Source: T3SED10-47 sp046483725 | Lineage (GTDB): Bacteria > Bipolaricaulota > Bipolaricaulia > Bipolaricaulales > Bipolaricaulaceae | NCBI GenBank assembly: GCA_046483725.1 | Contig: JAWOCQ010000024.1 | Coordinates: 1-13,488, forward strand | DNA: 13,488 nt | Direction of reading: 5' to 3' | Shown: positions 1-5,817 of the stretch, in pieces | How the letters are laid out: each line of letters starts with the position of its first letter | Numbering within the stretch: position 1 is the first letter of the stretch | The notes under the pieces: model-generated | The model's input: the letters and a program-made list of their open reading frames with translations, nothing else | The model's database searches: none | Told to the model about the DNA's origin: nothing | Translations under genes and position numbers: made by a program

Positions 1-2
1 GG

Positions 3-503
3 GGGCTCGTCGGCCTGGCGATTCTGGCGATGATCCCGATCGGGAAGGAGGCTCTGCCTGTGGTCCTGTGGGTGCTCCTTCTCGGGTGGACCACGGACCT
101 GTTGGACGGCCGCCTGGCCCGGAGGCTGGAGGTCGGGCCGTCGTGGATCGGCGAACACGAGTTCGAGTTTGATATGTTCATGGTCTTCTGCTCGGCCATC
201 TACCTCGTGGTCAGCGGTGTGGTCCCCAGGGGCTTGGGCACCGTGTATCTGGCGGTGGCCGCACCCGTGGCGCTGCTGTCCCACAGCCGGGCCGGCTACT
301 TCCTCAAGTTCAAGGCGTTGACCATGGCGTTGGCCGTCCCGTGGGTGTTTGGTCCGTTCGTCGTTGCGTATCTGCGGGGGGAGGAGCTGGTTGCCTACGC
401 GGGGATCCTGTGGATGGCGATGGCTTTGCTTGTTGATTGGCGGCGGTTCACCGGGGTGGTGGAGGATTTCCTGGCCGGCGCCCGCGCGTTCCTCCGCCGG
501 TAA
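3..503 (+). CDS. CDP-alcohol phosphatidyltransferase-like membrane protein (5' partial)
   Basis: The reading frame is open from the window edge, so the true start lies upstream; an internal ATG at 30 is not a convincing start. Counting from that ATG, residues 23-31 read DLLDGRLAR, which matches the DxxDGxxAR half of the CDP-alcohol phosphotransferase signature. The second half is unusual: G41, E44 and D48 stand where the family has GxxxDxxxD, so the third Asp appears as Glu and the spacing is one residue short. The rest is hydrophobic with several likely membrane helices, as in phospholipid head-group transferases, which swap CMP for an alcohol in the membrane. The substrate (glycerol-phosphate, inositol-phosphate, serine or other) cannot be told. 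The visible 167 residues approach the usual family length of 180-220. Family is fairly sure; activity is uncertain because of the altered motif. Confidence 0.7.
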   Translation, partial: GLVGLAILAMIPIGKEALPVVLWVLLLGWTTDLLDGRLARRLEVGPSWIGEHEFEFDMFMVFCSAIYLVVSGVVPRGLGTVYLAVAAPVALLSHSRAGYFLKFKALTMALAVPWVFGPFVVAYLRGEELVAYAGILWMAMALLVDWRRFTGVVEDFLAGARAFLRR

Positions 504-505
504 AG

Positions 506-632
506 TAAAGGGACAGTCCCCAATTTCGCAGTTGTCAGAGCTCGGCACCAGAGCTCAGCCAAACCGGAGCTCCACTTTTCGTTCGCCCGATATGGAAGCA
601 CGGCGACATTGAAATTGGTGACTGTCCCTATA
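506..632. repeat. 127-bp element with 21-bp imperfect inverted ends (MITE/REP-like)
   Basis: The left end (506-526) and the reverse complement of the right end (612-632) match at 19 of 21 positions; the shared core is GGGACAGTC-(C/A)-CCAATTT. The 85-nt body holds three GAGCTC hexamers (538-543, 551-556, 567-572). The element fills the gap between two convergent genes: it starts 3 nt after the TAA of the phosphatidyltransferase, and its right end contains the TAG of ribF. No target-site duplication is visible and no transposase is encoded. From memory, GGGACAGTC-type ends resemble those of elements mobilised by REP-associated (Y1/IS200-like) transposases, but I cannot verify this. As RNA it would fold into a long stem and might stop transcription from both sides. 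Confidence 0.7.
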
Positions 633-1500
633 TCAGCACCGATGCCGGCGCGGCAGATCGAGACAACTCATCGTTCGCCAGATCTGCGTCACGCCGTATC
701 TGCTCTTTCAGGGATTCGACGTCGGGGAAGCGGTGGTCGCCGCGGAGGTAGGAGAGCAAGTGAACCTCCACCAGATCGCCTGGTGGGTGGGCAGGCTGTT
801 GCAGAAGATGCAGCTCGGCCGAGGAAGAGAGTCCGGGGAAGGTGGGGCGACTCCCAAGGTAAAACAGGGCGGGAGCTCTCCCAGCTGTGTGCTGGGCCCA
901 CGCTACGTAGACTCCATAGGCGGGGAGGAGGATCTCCGGGCTCAGCTGCAGATTGATGGTCGGCCAGCCGAGCTCTCGGCCCACCCCTGCTCCGGAAACG
1001 GGGGTCCCCCACAGGATCGGCGGGCGGCCGAGCAAACCGCGCGCTTGGGCCACCTGGCCTGAGCGCAGGAGTTCCCGGATCCGCCGGGCGCTTACTGGTC
1101 CGCCCGCAAGCTCCAGAGCCGGCACCACTTGGACCTCCATCCCCAGCTCCGGCGCGAGCCTTCGCGCCAGTTCCGGGTCGCCTTGGCGGCCGGTGCCGAA
1201 CCGGTGATTCGTGCCCATCACCAACGCGCGTGCCGCCAGCCGCCCTGCTAGCTCTCGCCGGAGGAAGGCTTCAGCGTCCATGTTGTGCACAGCATTCCAG
1301 CCTACCACGAGCACCTCGTCGGCCAGGCGCGCCAGAAGGCTTTCCTTGGCCTCGGTGGTAAGGAGGGCAGGCGGTGTGGCAGGGAATGTGTAGGCGGTCA
1401 AGCGAAGCTCCCGGCGCTCGGCGAGCTTGCGTGCGCTCTCTAGCAAGGCCCGATGCCCCAGGTGCACCCCGTCGAACCGCCCCACCGCGACGACCCTCAA
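628..1500 (-). CDS. ribF: Bifunctional riboflavin kinase / FAD synthetase RibF
   Basis: Converts riboflavin to FMN and then FMN to FAD in the cytoplasm. The N-terminal nucleotidyltransferase domain shows GRFDGVHLGH (residues 7-16), the ATP-binding HxGH site. The C-terminal flavokinase domain begins near residue 158 (LLGRP) and has GRELGWPTINL with the PTxN Mg-ATP motif at 180-183, then GSRPTF and a terminal FPDVESLKEQIRRD block. The chosen start is TTG at 1500, one base after the TGA of the upstream gene; it gives MRVVAVGRFDG, the usual N-terminal length, and a 290-residue product. An ATG at 1554 would add 18 unrelated residues and overlap the upstream gene. In the FAD synthetase domain two motifs deviate: GTNHRFG where GxDFRFG is usual, and VSARRIR where SSTxIR is usual. 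The last codons and the TAG lie at the edge of the inverted-repeat element. It is probably cotranscribed with the propeller gene upstream. Confidence 0.93.
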   Translation of the reverse strand: MRVVAVGRFDGVHLGHRALLESARKLAERRELRLTAYTFPATPPALLTTEAKESLLARLADEVLVVGWNAVHNMDAEAFLRRELAGRLAARALVMGTNHRFGTGRQGDPELARRLAPELGMEVQVVPALELAGGPVSARRIRELLRSGQVAQARGLLGRPPILWGTPVSGAGVGRELGWPTINLQLSPEILLPAYGVYVAWAQHTAGRAPALFYLGSRPTFPGLSSSAELHLLQQPAHPPGDLVEVHLLSYLRGDHRFPDVESLKEQIRRDADLANDELSRSAAPASVLI

Positions 1501-1501
1501 C

Positions 1502-2317
1502 TCAGTAGGTGCCCTTCGTGATGAACACCCATCCCCCGACGCGATTGGAGGCATAGGCGATCTTGTCCCCGTCGGAGGACCAAACGGGGAACGCGTTGCG
1601 CCACCTGTCGCTGGTGAAGGGGGTTAGCTCGGAGCCGTCTCTGCGGATCACATAGATGTCGGAGCGCCCCTCCCGGTGTGCTTCCAATGCGATCCACTCG
1701 CCGTCCGGCGCAAAGCGGGGGCCCCAGTAGAAGTGGGCGTCGGTGGTGATCTGCTCCAGGAGGTCGCGCTCCAAATCGAGGATGAACAAATCCCAATTTT
1801 CCCCCTGCAGCCCCACGAAGACAAGGCTGCGGCCGTCCGGGGTGAAAGCCGGAGTACGTATCGGCCACGGCGTCCTGGTAAGGCGACGCACCTCCTCTCC
1901 CTCCAGGTCGAGAAGGTACAAGTCCCATGGTCCGTCGTGGTTGGAGAGGAAAGCGATTCTCTCGCCACCCGGGGCGATCGCTGGCTGGACGATGGGAGCG
2001 GGGGAAAAGTGCAGCTGCTCGCGCTCGCCACCTTCTTCCAGCGGGTGTCGCCATAGGGCGTACCCCCCCTCTACAGGGCTCGCATAGGCGATCCACTCCC
2101 CCGAGGGGTGGAACCGCCCCCAGTCGACGCCTTCTGTGTCCTCAAGCGGTTGCGGGTCGCGGCCGTCGGGGGCTTGGGCCAGGTGCAACTGACCCAGGTG
2201 GCTGAACAGAAAGCGCGTCCCATCCGGGGACCAGTCCAGGCAGGAGGCGCCCTCAAACCCGCCGCTGGCAACCAGGGAATACGCCAGCACAGAAGCGAAC
2301 ACCACTCTCCAGACCAT
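1502..2317 (-). CDS. Exported TolB-like PD40 beta-propeller protein
   Basis: The 271-residue product starts with a signal peptide (MVWRVVFASVLAYSLVASGG) and then consists almost wholly of six PD40-type repeats, each with a core like W-SPDG-x-x-I-A-(Y/F)-x-S. Examples are LDWSPDGTRFLFS, FHPSGEWIAYAS, IAPGGERIAFLS, FTPDGRSLVFVG, FAPDGEWIALEA and WSSDGDKIAYAS. Six repeats suggest a complete six-bladed propeller like that of TolB, but the N-terminal TolB domain is absent and there is no tol-pal context. The role is unknown; such propellers usually bind proteins or ligands outside the cytoplasm. The ATG at 2317 is preferred over an in-frame start at 2533 because it begins the signal peptide and sits 9 nt after a good -10 box. 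The longer version would run through the ruvB promoter region. Followed directly by ribF. Confidence 0.78.
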   Translation of the reverse strand: MVWRVVFASVLAYSLVASGGFEGASCLDWSPDGTRFLFSHLGQLHLAQAPDGRDPQPLEDTEGVDWGRFHPSGEWIAYASPVEGGYALWRHPLEEGGEREQLHFSPAPIVQPAIAPGGERIAFLSNHDGPWDLYLLDLEGEEVRRLTRTPWPIRTPAFTPDGRSLVFVGLQGENWDLFILDLERDLLEQITTDAHFYWGPRFAPDGEWIALEAHREGRSDIYVIRRDGSELTPFTSDRWRNAFPVWSSDGDKIAYASNRVGGWVFITKGTY

Positions 2318-2326
2318 AATCAGGGG

Positions 2327-2356
2327 ATTGTAGGCCGCTCCGGGTACGCAGGGCAA
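2327..2356 (-). promoter_or_regulatory. Promoter of the propeller-ribF operon (likely leaderless)
   Basis: On the minus strand a -35-like TTGCCC (2356-2351) is followed by an 18-nt spacer and a good -10 TACAAT (2332-2327). Only 9 nt separate the -10 from the ATG at 2317, so transcription should begin at or within a few bases of the start codon. No Shine-Dalgarno sequence lies between them. Confidence 0.6.
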
Positions 2357-2382
2357 GGTGGTGCGGAAGCGTTCTGCAGGGC

Positions 2383-2388
2383 TACAAT
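2383..2388 (+). promoter_or_regulatory. -10 box of ruvB promoter (likely leaderless)
   Basis: TACAAT ends 9 nt before the ATG at 2398, the same hexamer and distance as in the divergent propeller promoter. The -35 region (about 2359-2365) is weak. A TTGAGG directly abuts the ATG, too close to act as a ribosome binding site, so a nearly leaderless mRNA is likely. Confidence 0.5.
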
Positions 2389-2397
2389 GATTTGAGG

Positions 2398-3399
2398 ATG
2401 ACAGACCGTACGCTGGGACAGCAGTCGCAAGAGACGGAGCGTCCCCTACGCGCACTCCGCCCGCGCACGCTGGAGGAGTTCGTGGGGCAGGATGGGGTGA
2501 AGCAACGCCTGCAGATTTATATCCAGGCTGCAAGGGCGCGTGGAGAGCCTCTGGATCACGTATTGCTTCTGTCTCCCCCGGGACTTGGCAAGACCACCTT
2601 GGCCCACATCGTGGCCCAGGCCATGGAGGCCGACATCAAAATCTCGTCGGGCCCGGCGATTGAACGCCCGGGGGACTTGGCGGCGATTCTGACTCGGCTG
2701 TCCCGGGGGGACATCTTGTTTATCGACGAAATCCACCGGCTGCGCCGTCCGGTGGAGGAAGTGCTGTACCCGGCCATGGAGGACTATAAGCTGGACATCG
2801 TTCTAGGGGAGGGTCCGCACGCCCGGTCCATACGGTTGGATGTGGCACCGTTTACCTTGGTGGGGGCCACTACCAGGGAGGGGTTGCTAACCTCCCCGCT
2901 GAGGGACAGGTTTGAGGTGACCTTCCGCATGGGCTTTTACACCCCGGAGGAGCTGGCGGCGATCGTGCGCCGGGGAGCGCAAAGGCTAGGGGTGGAAGCG
3001 GCGGAAGAAGGTGCCTGGGAGCTGGCCTCCCGGGCGCGGGGTACGCCCCGGATTGCCCTGAGGCTCCTCAGGCGGGCGCGGGATGTGGCCCAAGTGGAGG
3101 GAGCCCCTTCCGTTAACCGGGACCTGGCCCGCCGGACGCTGGACATCCTGGGGATCGACGAACAGGGGCTGGACGGTGCGGATAGGAACATCCTTGGAGT
3201 TCTCCTGGAGCGGTTTGGGGGAGGACCGGTGGGGTTGGAGACATTGGCAGCGGCCTTGGGGGAGGACAAGGAGACCATCGTGGAGGTGTACGAGCCATAC
3301 CTGATCTCCCAGGGGTTCATCCGGCGTACGCCGCAGGGCCGGGTGGCCACCTCGCAGGCCGTGGCCCATCTGGGGCAGGGACCGCCAGGGCTTCTGTGA
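2398..3399 (+). CDS. ruvB: Holliday junction branch migration helicase RuvB
   Basis: Hexameric AAA+ motor that, with RuvA, drives branch migration of Holliday junctions in recombinational repair. The 333-residue length is typical. Walker A is at 59-66, Walker B (ILFIDE) at 107-112, sensor 1 (GATTREG) at 156-162, the arginine-finger region PLRDRF at 167-172, and sensor 2 RGTPRIA near 214-220. The C-terminal winged helix contains GGGPVGLETLAAALGEDKETI and EPYLISQGFIRRTPQGR. One deviation: Walker A reads SPPGLGKT, with Ser for the first Gly of GPPGLGKT. The ATG at 2398 is preferred over TTG at 2392 because it begins the usual N-terminus and suits the -10 position. ruvA and ruvC are not adjacent. 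tsaB follows on the same strand with its own candidate promoter. Confidence 0.97.
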   Translation: MTDRTLGQQSQETERPLRALRPRTLEEFVGQDGVKQRLQIYIQAARARGEPLDHVLLLSPPGLGKTTLAHIVAQAMEADIKISSGPAIERPGDLAAILTRLSRGDILFIDEIHRLRRPVEEVLYPAMEDYKLDIVLGEGPHARSIRLDVAPFTLVGATTREGLLTSPLRDRFEVTFRMGFYTPEELAAIVRRGAQRLGVEAAEEGAWELASRARGTPRIALRLLRRARDVAQVEGAPSVNRDLARRTLDILGIDEQGLDGADRNILGVLLERFGGGPVGLETLAAALGEDKETIVEVYEPYLISQGFIRRTPQGRVATSQAVAHLGQGPPGLL

Positions 3400-3433
3400 C
3401 GAGGCCCCACGGTGGCGTCGCTCGGGGGGGGTG

Positions 3434-3462
3434 TTGTATGCGGTGCGGGGCTCAGGTAGGAT
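3434..3462 (+). promoter_or_regulatory. Candidate promoter of tsaB (likely leaderless)
   Basis: TTGTAT (3434-3439), a 17-nt spacer and TAGGAT (3457-3462) lie 10 nt upstream of the GTG at 3473. The arrangement matches the -10-to-start distance of the two divergent promoters at 2318-2397. It also argues against the upstream in-frame GTG at 3431, which would place the promoter inside the gene. Confidence 0.5.
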
Positions 3463-3472
3463 TCCTTCCGTC

Positions 3473-4141
3473 GTGTGGGCTCTGGGAATAGAATCGGCCG
3501 GTGAGCGCGGCGGCGTTGCGCTGCTGGGGGAGGACGGGCGGGGTTACGAGCTTACGTTCGACGCCGGTCGGGTGCATGCGGAAGCCCTGGGCACGGCCAC
3601 CGACTCGCTGGCGCAGGCGGTAGGCATAGATCGCCGCGACCTAGGATTGGTGGCGGTGGATGTGGGGCCGGGATCGTTTACCGGGATTCGCATCGGCATG
3701 GCCTTTGCTGCTGGGATCGCCCAGGCGCTGAAGCTGCCTACTGTGGGTGTGAGGCAGAGCGAGGGCCTGGGGCTGCTGGCGGCGAAGGAATGGCCCGGCC
3801 GTGTGGTGGTATGGATACACGATCGCGGCCATCATATGTACACCGCATGGGTGAGCGGGGAAAAGGTAGGACAGGAGTCAGCCTCGACCCTTGAGCGAGC
3901 GCTGGCCCGGCTTTCCGGGCGGGCCCAAGTGTTGGTGGTGGGAAGCGGCGCCCGGCGCTTCCGCGAGGAGCTGGCCCCGCTTGCACCGAACGTGATCGCG
4001 GGCCTGGGTTATACTTATGTGCCGCCGTTGGAGGTGGCCCGGAGGGGTGTTGAGATGTGGAAAGGAGGGGCTGTGGTCCCCGCGGGGGAGCTCGAGCCCC
4101 GTTACGTTCACCCTCCAGTGAGGCAAGGAAAGGAGCTTTGA
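3473..4141 (+). CDS. tsaB: tRNA t6A biosynthesis protein TsaB
   Basis: Partner of TsaD in making N6-threonylcarbamoyladenosine at position 37 of ANN-decoding tRNAs; a cytoplasmic member of the ASKHA fold. The diagnostic motif GPGSFTGIRIGMAFAAGIAQAL lies near residues 65-86. The N-terminus (ALGIESAG) stands in for the usual LxIDTS, and the C-terminus ends with the typical P-x-Y block (ELEPRYVHPP). GTG at 3473 gives the standard short N-terminus and a 222-residue product; a start at 3431 would add 14 atypical residues. Its TGA overlaps the rpmB ATG by one base (TGATG), implying translational coupling. TsaD and TsaE are not in the window. Confidence 0.9.
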   Translation: MWALGIESAGERGGVALLGEDGRGYELTFDAGRVHAEALGTATDSLAQAVGIDRRDLGLVAVDVGPGSFTGIRIGMAFAAGIAQALKLPTVGVRQSEGLGLLAAKEWPGRVVVWIHDRGHHMYTAWVSGEKVGQESASTLERALARLSGRAQVLVVGSGARRFREELAPLAPNVIAGLGYTYVPPLEVARRGVEMWKGGAVVPAGELEPRYVHPPVRQGKEL

Positions 4142-4329
4142 TGGCGAGAGTATGCAGTATATGCGGTCGGGGACCGGACTATGGAAACGCAGTGAGCCAC
4201 TCCAACCGGCATACGAAGAAAGTTCGCCTGCCTAACCTGCAGCGCGTGCGGGTTGTTCAGGACGGTCGCAGCAGGCGTGTTCGGGTGTGCACGCGCTGCC
4301 TCCGGGCAGGCAAAGTCCAAAAGGCGTGA
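4141..4329 (+). CDS. rpmB: 50S ribosomal protein L28 (zinc-binding form)
   Basis: A 62-residue basic protein of the large ribosomal subunit. It has the L28 signature G-x-x-x-S-H-(S)-N-x-(H/K)-T-(K)-(K), seen as GNAVSHSNRHTKKVRLPNLQ, and two CxxC pairs (CSIC near 5-8, CTRC near 51-54). These suggest the zinc-binding (C+) variant. The ATG at 4141 is preceded by a clear ribosome binding site (AAAGGAG) inside the tsaB end and overlaps the tsaB stop by one base. The gene is followed 5 bp later by the heptamer array at the convergent junction. Confidence 0.96.
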   Translation: MARVCSICGRGPDYGNAVSHSNRHTKKVRLPNLQRVRVVQDGRSRRVRVCTRCLRAGKVQKA

Positions 4330-4334
4330 CGACA

Positions 4335-4501
4335 GTTCGGGGTTCTATGTTCGAGGTTCTATGTTGGAACTTCGCCCTCAACGGCTCGCAGTCGCCGGCG
4401 CTGCGGCAGATGCTTGTGCGGTTACCGGTTCGTTGTTGTCGGTACCCCTTATCGCGCACCACGAACCTAGAACCACGAACCTAGAACTATGTACTATGAA
4501 C
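4335..4501. repeat. Inverted array of GTTCnnn heptamers at a convergent gene junction
   Basis: The left arm (4335-4369) is five consecutive 7-mers: GTTCGGG, GTTCTAT, GTTCGAG, GTTCTAT, GTTGGAA. The right arm, read on the minus strand from 4501 to 4460, is six: GTTCATA, GTACATA, GTTCTAG, GTTCGTG, GTTCTAG, GTTCGTG, with a degenerate GTGCGCG after it. The arms face each other across about 90 nt of non-repeat sequence, so one arm is roughly the reverse complement of the other. The right arm runs into the 3' end of the gamma-subunit gene and supplies its TAG (4489-4487). No transposase or CRISPR-like unique spacers are present. As RNA the arms could pair and act as a bidirectional terminator. Confidence 0.8.
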
Positions 4502-5044
4502 TACCTTCCCCGCTTCCTCGTAGCCCAGCTCCAGCGCCTTGCGGTTGGCGTCCGCCAAGCTTTCCCGACCCCGTTCCTCCATTTCGTGTGCCATCGCCTG
4601 GATCCCGGCCTCCAACGGTATCGAGTCGAGCACCCTGAGGAGGGCCCCCAGCGCTACCATGTTCCCTGCCCGCGGCATTTCTAGGCTGTGGGCGAGGGCC
4701 GTCACGGGGACGTGGACCGAGGTGAGGTCCGTGCGCTCGACGGCGCGTTCCACTAGGGAGCTGTTGATCACCGCCAGGCCGCCTTCTGCGAGCTGTGGCT
4801 CGAAGCGGTCCAGGGAGGGGGTGTTCATGGCCACCAGCGCCCACGGCGCGTCCACGATGGGGGCGCCGATAAGCTTATCGGAGAGGACCACGGTGCAGTT
4901 GGCGGTCCCGCCACGCATCTCCGGGCCGTAGGATGGTAGCCAGCTCACCTCGAGGCCCTGCTCCATCCCCGCCCGGGCCAGCACCTTGCCCGCCAGCAGG
5001 ATTCCCTGGCCGCCGAAACCTGCGAATACCACGCCCTGTTCCAC
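4487..5044 (-). CDS. 2-oxoacid:ferredoxin oxidoreductase, gamma subunit
   Basis: Subunit of the CoA- and ferredoxin-dependent 2-oxoacid oxidoreductase encoded with the three genes upstream. It shows the family signature GFGGQGILLAGKVLARAG (from residue 9) and SYGPEMRGGTANC (about 37-49), typical of the gamma (KorC/PorG-type) domain that binds CoA. The start is GTG at 5044: an AAGGAG ribosome binding site at 5055-5050 sits 5 nt before it, and the product begins MEQGVVFAGFGGQG. A GTG at 5050 would overlap that site, and an ATG at 5107 would add 21 low-complexity residues inside the beta gene. The product is 185 residues, the usual size. The last residues (VHST) and the stop codon are encoded by the heptamer repeat, so the C-terminus was probably altered by the repeat. 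Confidence 0.92.
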   Translation of the reverse strand: MEQGVVFAGFGGQGILLAGKVLARAGMEQGLEVSWLPSYGPEMRGGTANCTVVLSDKLIGAPIVDAPWALVAMNTPSLDRFEPQLAEGGLAVINSSLVERAVERTDLTSVHVPVTALAHSLEMPRAGNMVALGALLRVLDSIPLEAGIQAMAHEMEERGRESLADANRKALELGYEEAGKVVHST

Positions 5045-5046
5045 GG

Positions 5047-5817
5047 TCACTCCTTCACTTTCAGGTCTCCGAGGGGGAAGGCTTGGAGAGCTTGCTCCAC
5101 CAGCCATTCATTGGCCTTCTGGGGACTCATCTTAAAATTAGTGGGACAGGAGGCTACCAGCTCCACCAGGGAGAACCCCCTCCCCTCCAGCTGGTTGCGA
5201 AAGGCTGTCAGCAAGGCCTTGCGGGATTGGGCGATGTGCGGAGCATCGTGGAGCGCCTGCCGGGTGATGTAGGTGGGTCCCTCCAGCTGGGCCAGCATCT
5301 CCGAGATCATGAGCGGATAACCCGTGCTTGCCACGTCCCGTCCGCGGGGCGTGGTCGTCGTACGTTGGCCTGTCAGGGTAGTGGGGGCCATCTCCCCGCC
5401 GGTCATCCCGTAGATCTGGTTGTTGATGAATACCACGGTGATGTTCTCGCCGCGGTTGGCGGCATGCACGGTCTCCGCTGTTCCGATCGCGGCGAGGTCC
5501 CCGTCCCCTTGGTAGGAAAAGACAATTAGCTCGGGGTTGGCGCGCTTGAGCCCCGTGGCGACAGCGCAGGCCCGCCCGTGGGCCGCCTGGATAAAATCGC
5601 AGTTGTAAAACCGGTACAGGAACACTGCGCAGCCGACGGGGGCGATACCTACCGTTCTGTCCTGGAGGCCCAGCTCGTCGATCACCTCCGCTACTAGACG
5701 TGTGGCCACTCCGTGGTGACAGCCCGGGCAGTAGGTGGTGGGCGCGTCCGAAAGGGACGCCGGCCGGCCGAAGACCTTTGTGTAGCCCTCGGGAATTGCG
5801 GTATCAACTGGAGACAT
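5047..5817 (-). CDS. 2-oxoacid:ferredoxin oxidoreductase, beta (TPP-binding) subunit
   Basis: Thiamine-diphosphate-binding subunit that decarboxylates the 2-oxo acid and passes electrons to an iron-sulfur cluster. TPP binding is shown by GDGDLAAIG (104-112) and NNQIYGMTGGE (132-142). Candidate [4Fe-4S] ligands are C30 and C33 (YCPGCHHG), C63 (PVGCA) and C224 (ASCPTNF), the spacing usual for the family. The length is 256 residues. The ATG at 5817 has GAGGTGA just upstream and overlaps the end of the alpha gene by 14 nt. It ends 2 nt before the gamma start, so the genes are translated from one message. Confidence 0.94.
   Translation of the reverse strand: MSPVDTAIPEGYTKVFGRPASLSDAPTTYCPGCHHGVATRLVAEVIDELGLQDRTVGIAPVGCAVFLYRFYNCDFIQAAHGRACAVATGLKRANPELIVFSYQGDGDLAAIGTAETVHAANRGENITVVFINNQIYGMTGGEMAPTTLTGQRTTTTPRGRDVASTGYPLMISEMLAQLEGPTYITRQALHDAPHIAQSRKALLTAFRNQLEGRGFSLVELVASCPTNFKMSPQKANEWLVEQALQAFPLGDLKVKE

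Noticed and set aside
609..1627. Plus-strand open frames opposite ribF
   Set aside because: They are Arg/Ser/Pro-rich shadow frames in GC-rich DNA, without motifs, opposite a well-supported gene.
1502..2317. Gene for TolB of the Tol-Pal system
   Set aside because: Only the propeller is present; the N-terminal TolB domain and tolQRA/pal neighbours are missing.
2318..2533. Upstream extension of the propeller gene by 72 residues
   Set aside because: It would precede a normal signal peptide with Pro/Ala-rich sequence and read across the ruvB start and its promoter.
3431..3472. tsaB starting at GTG 3431
   Set aside because: It adds 14 residues not seen in TsaB and would place the candidate promoter inside the coding region.
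4335..4501. CRISPR array
   Set aside because: Units are only 7 nt, contiguous and degenerate, with no unique spacers and no cas genes.
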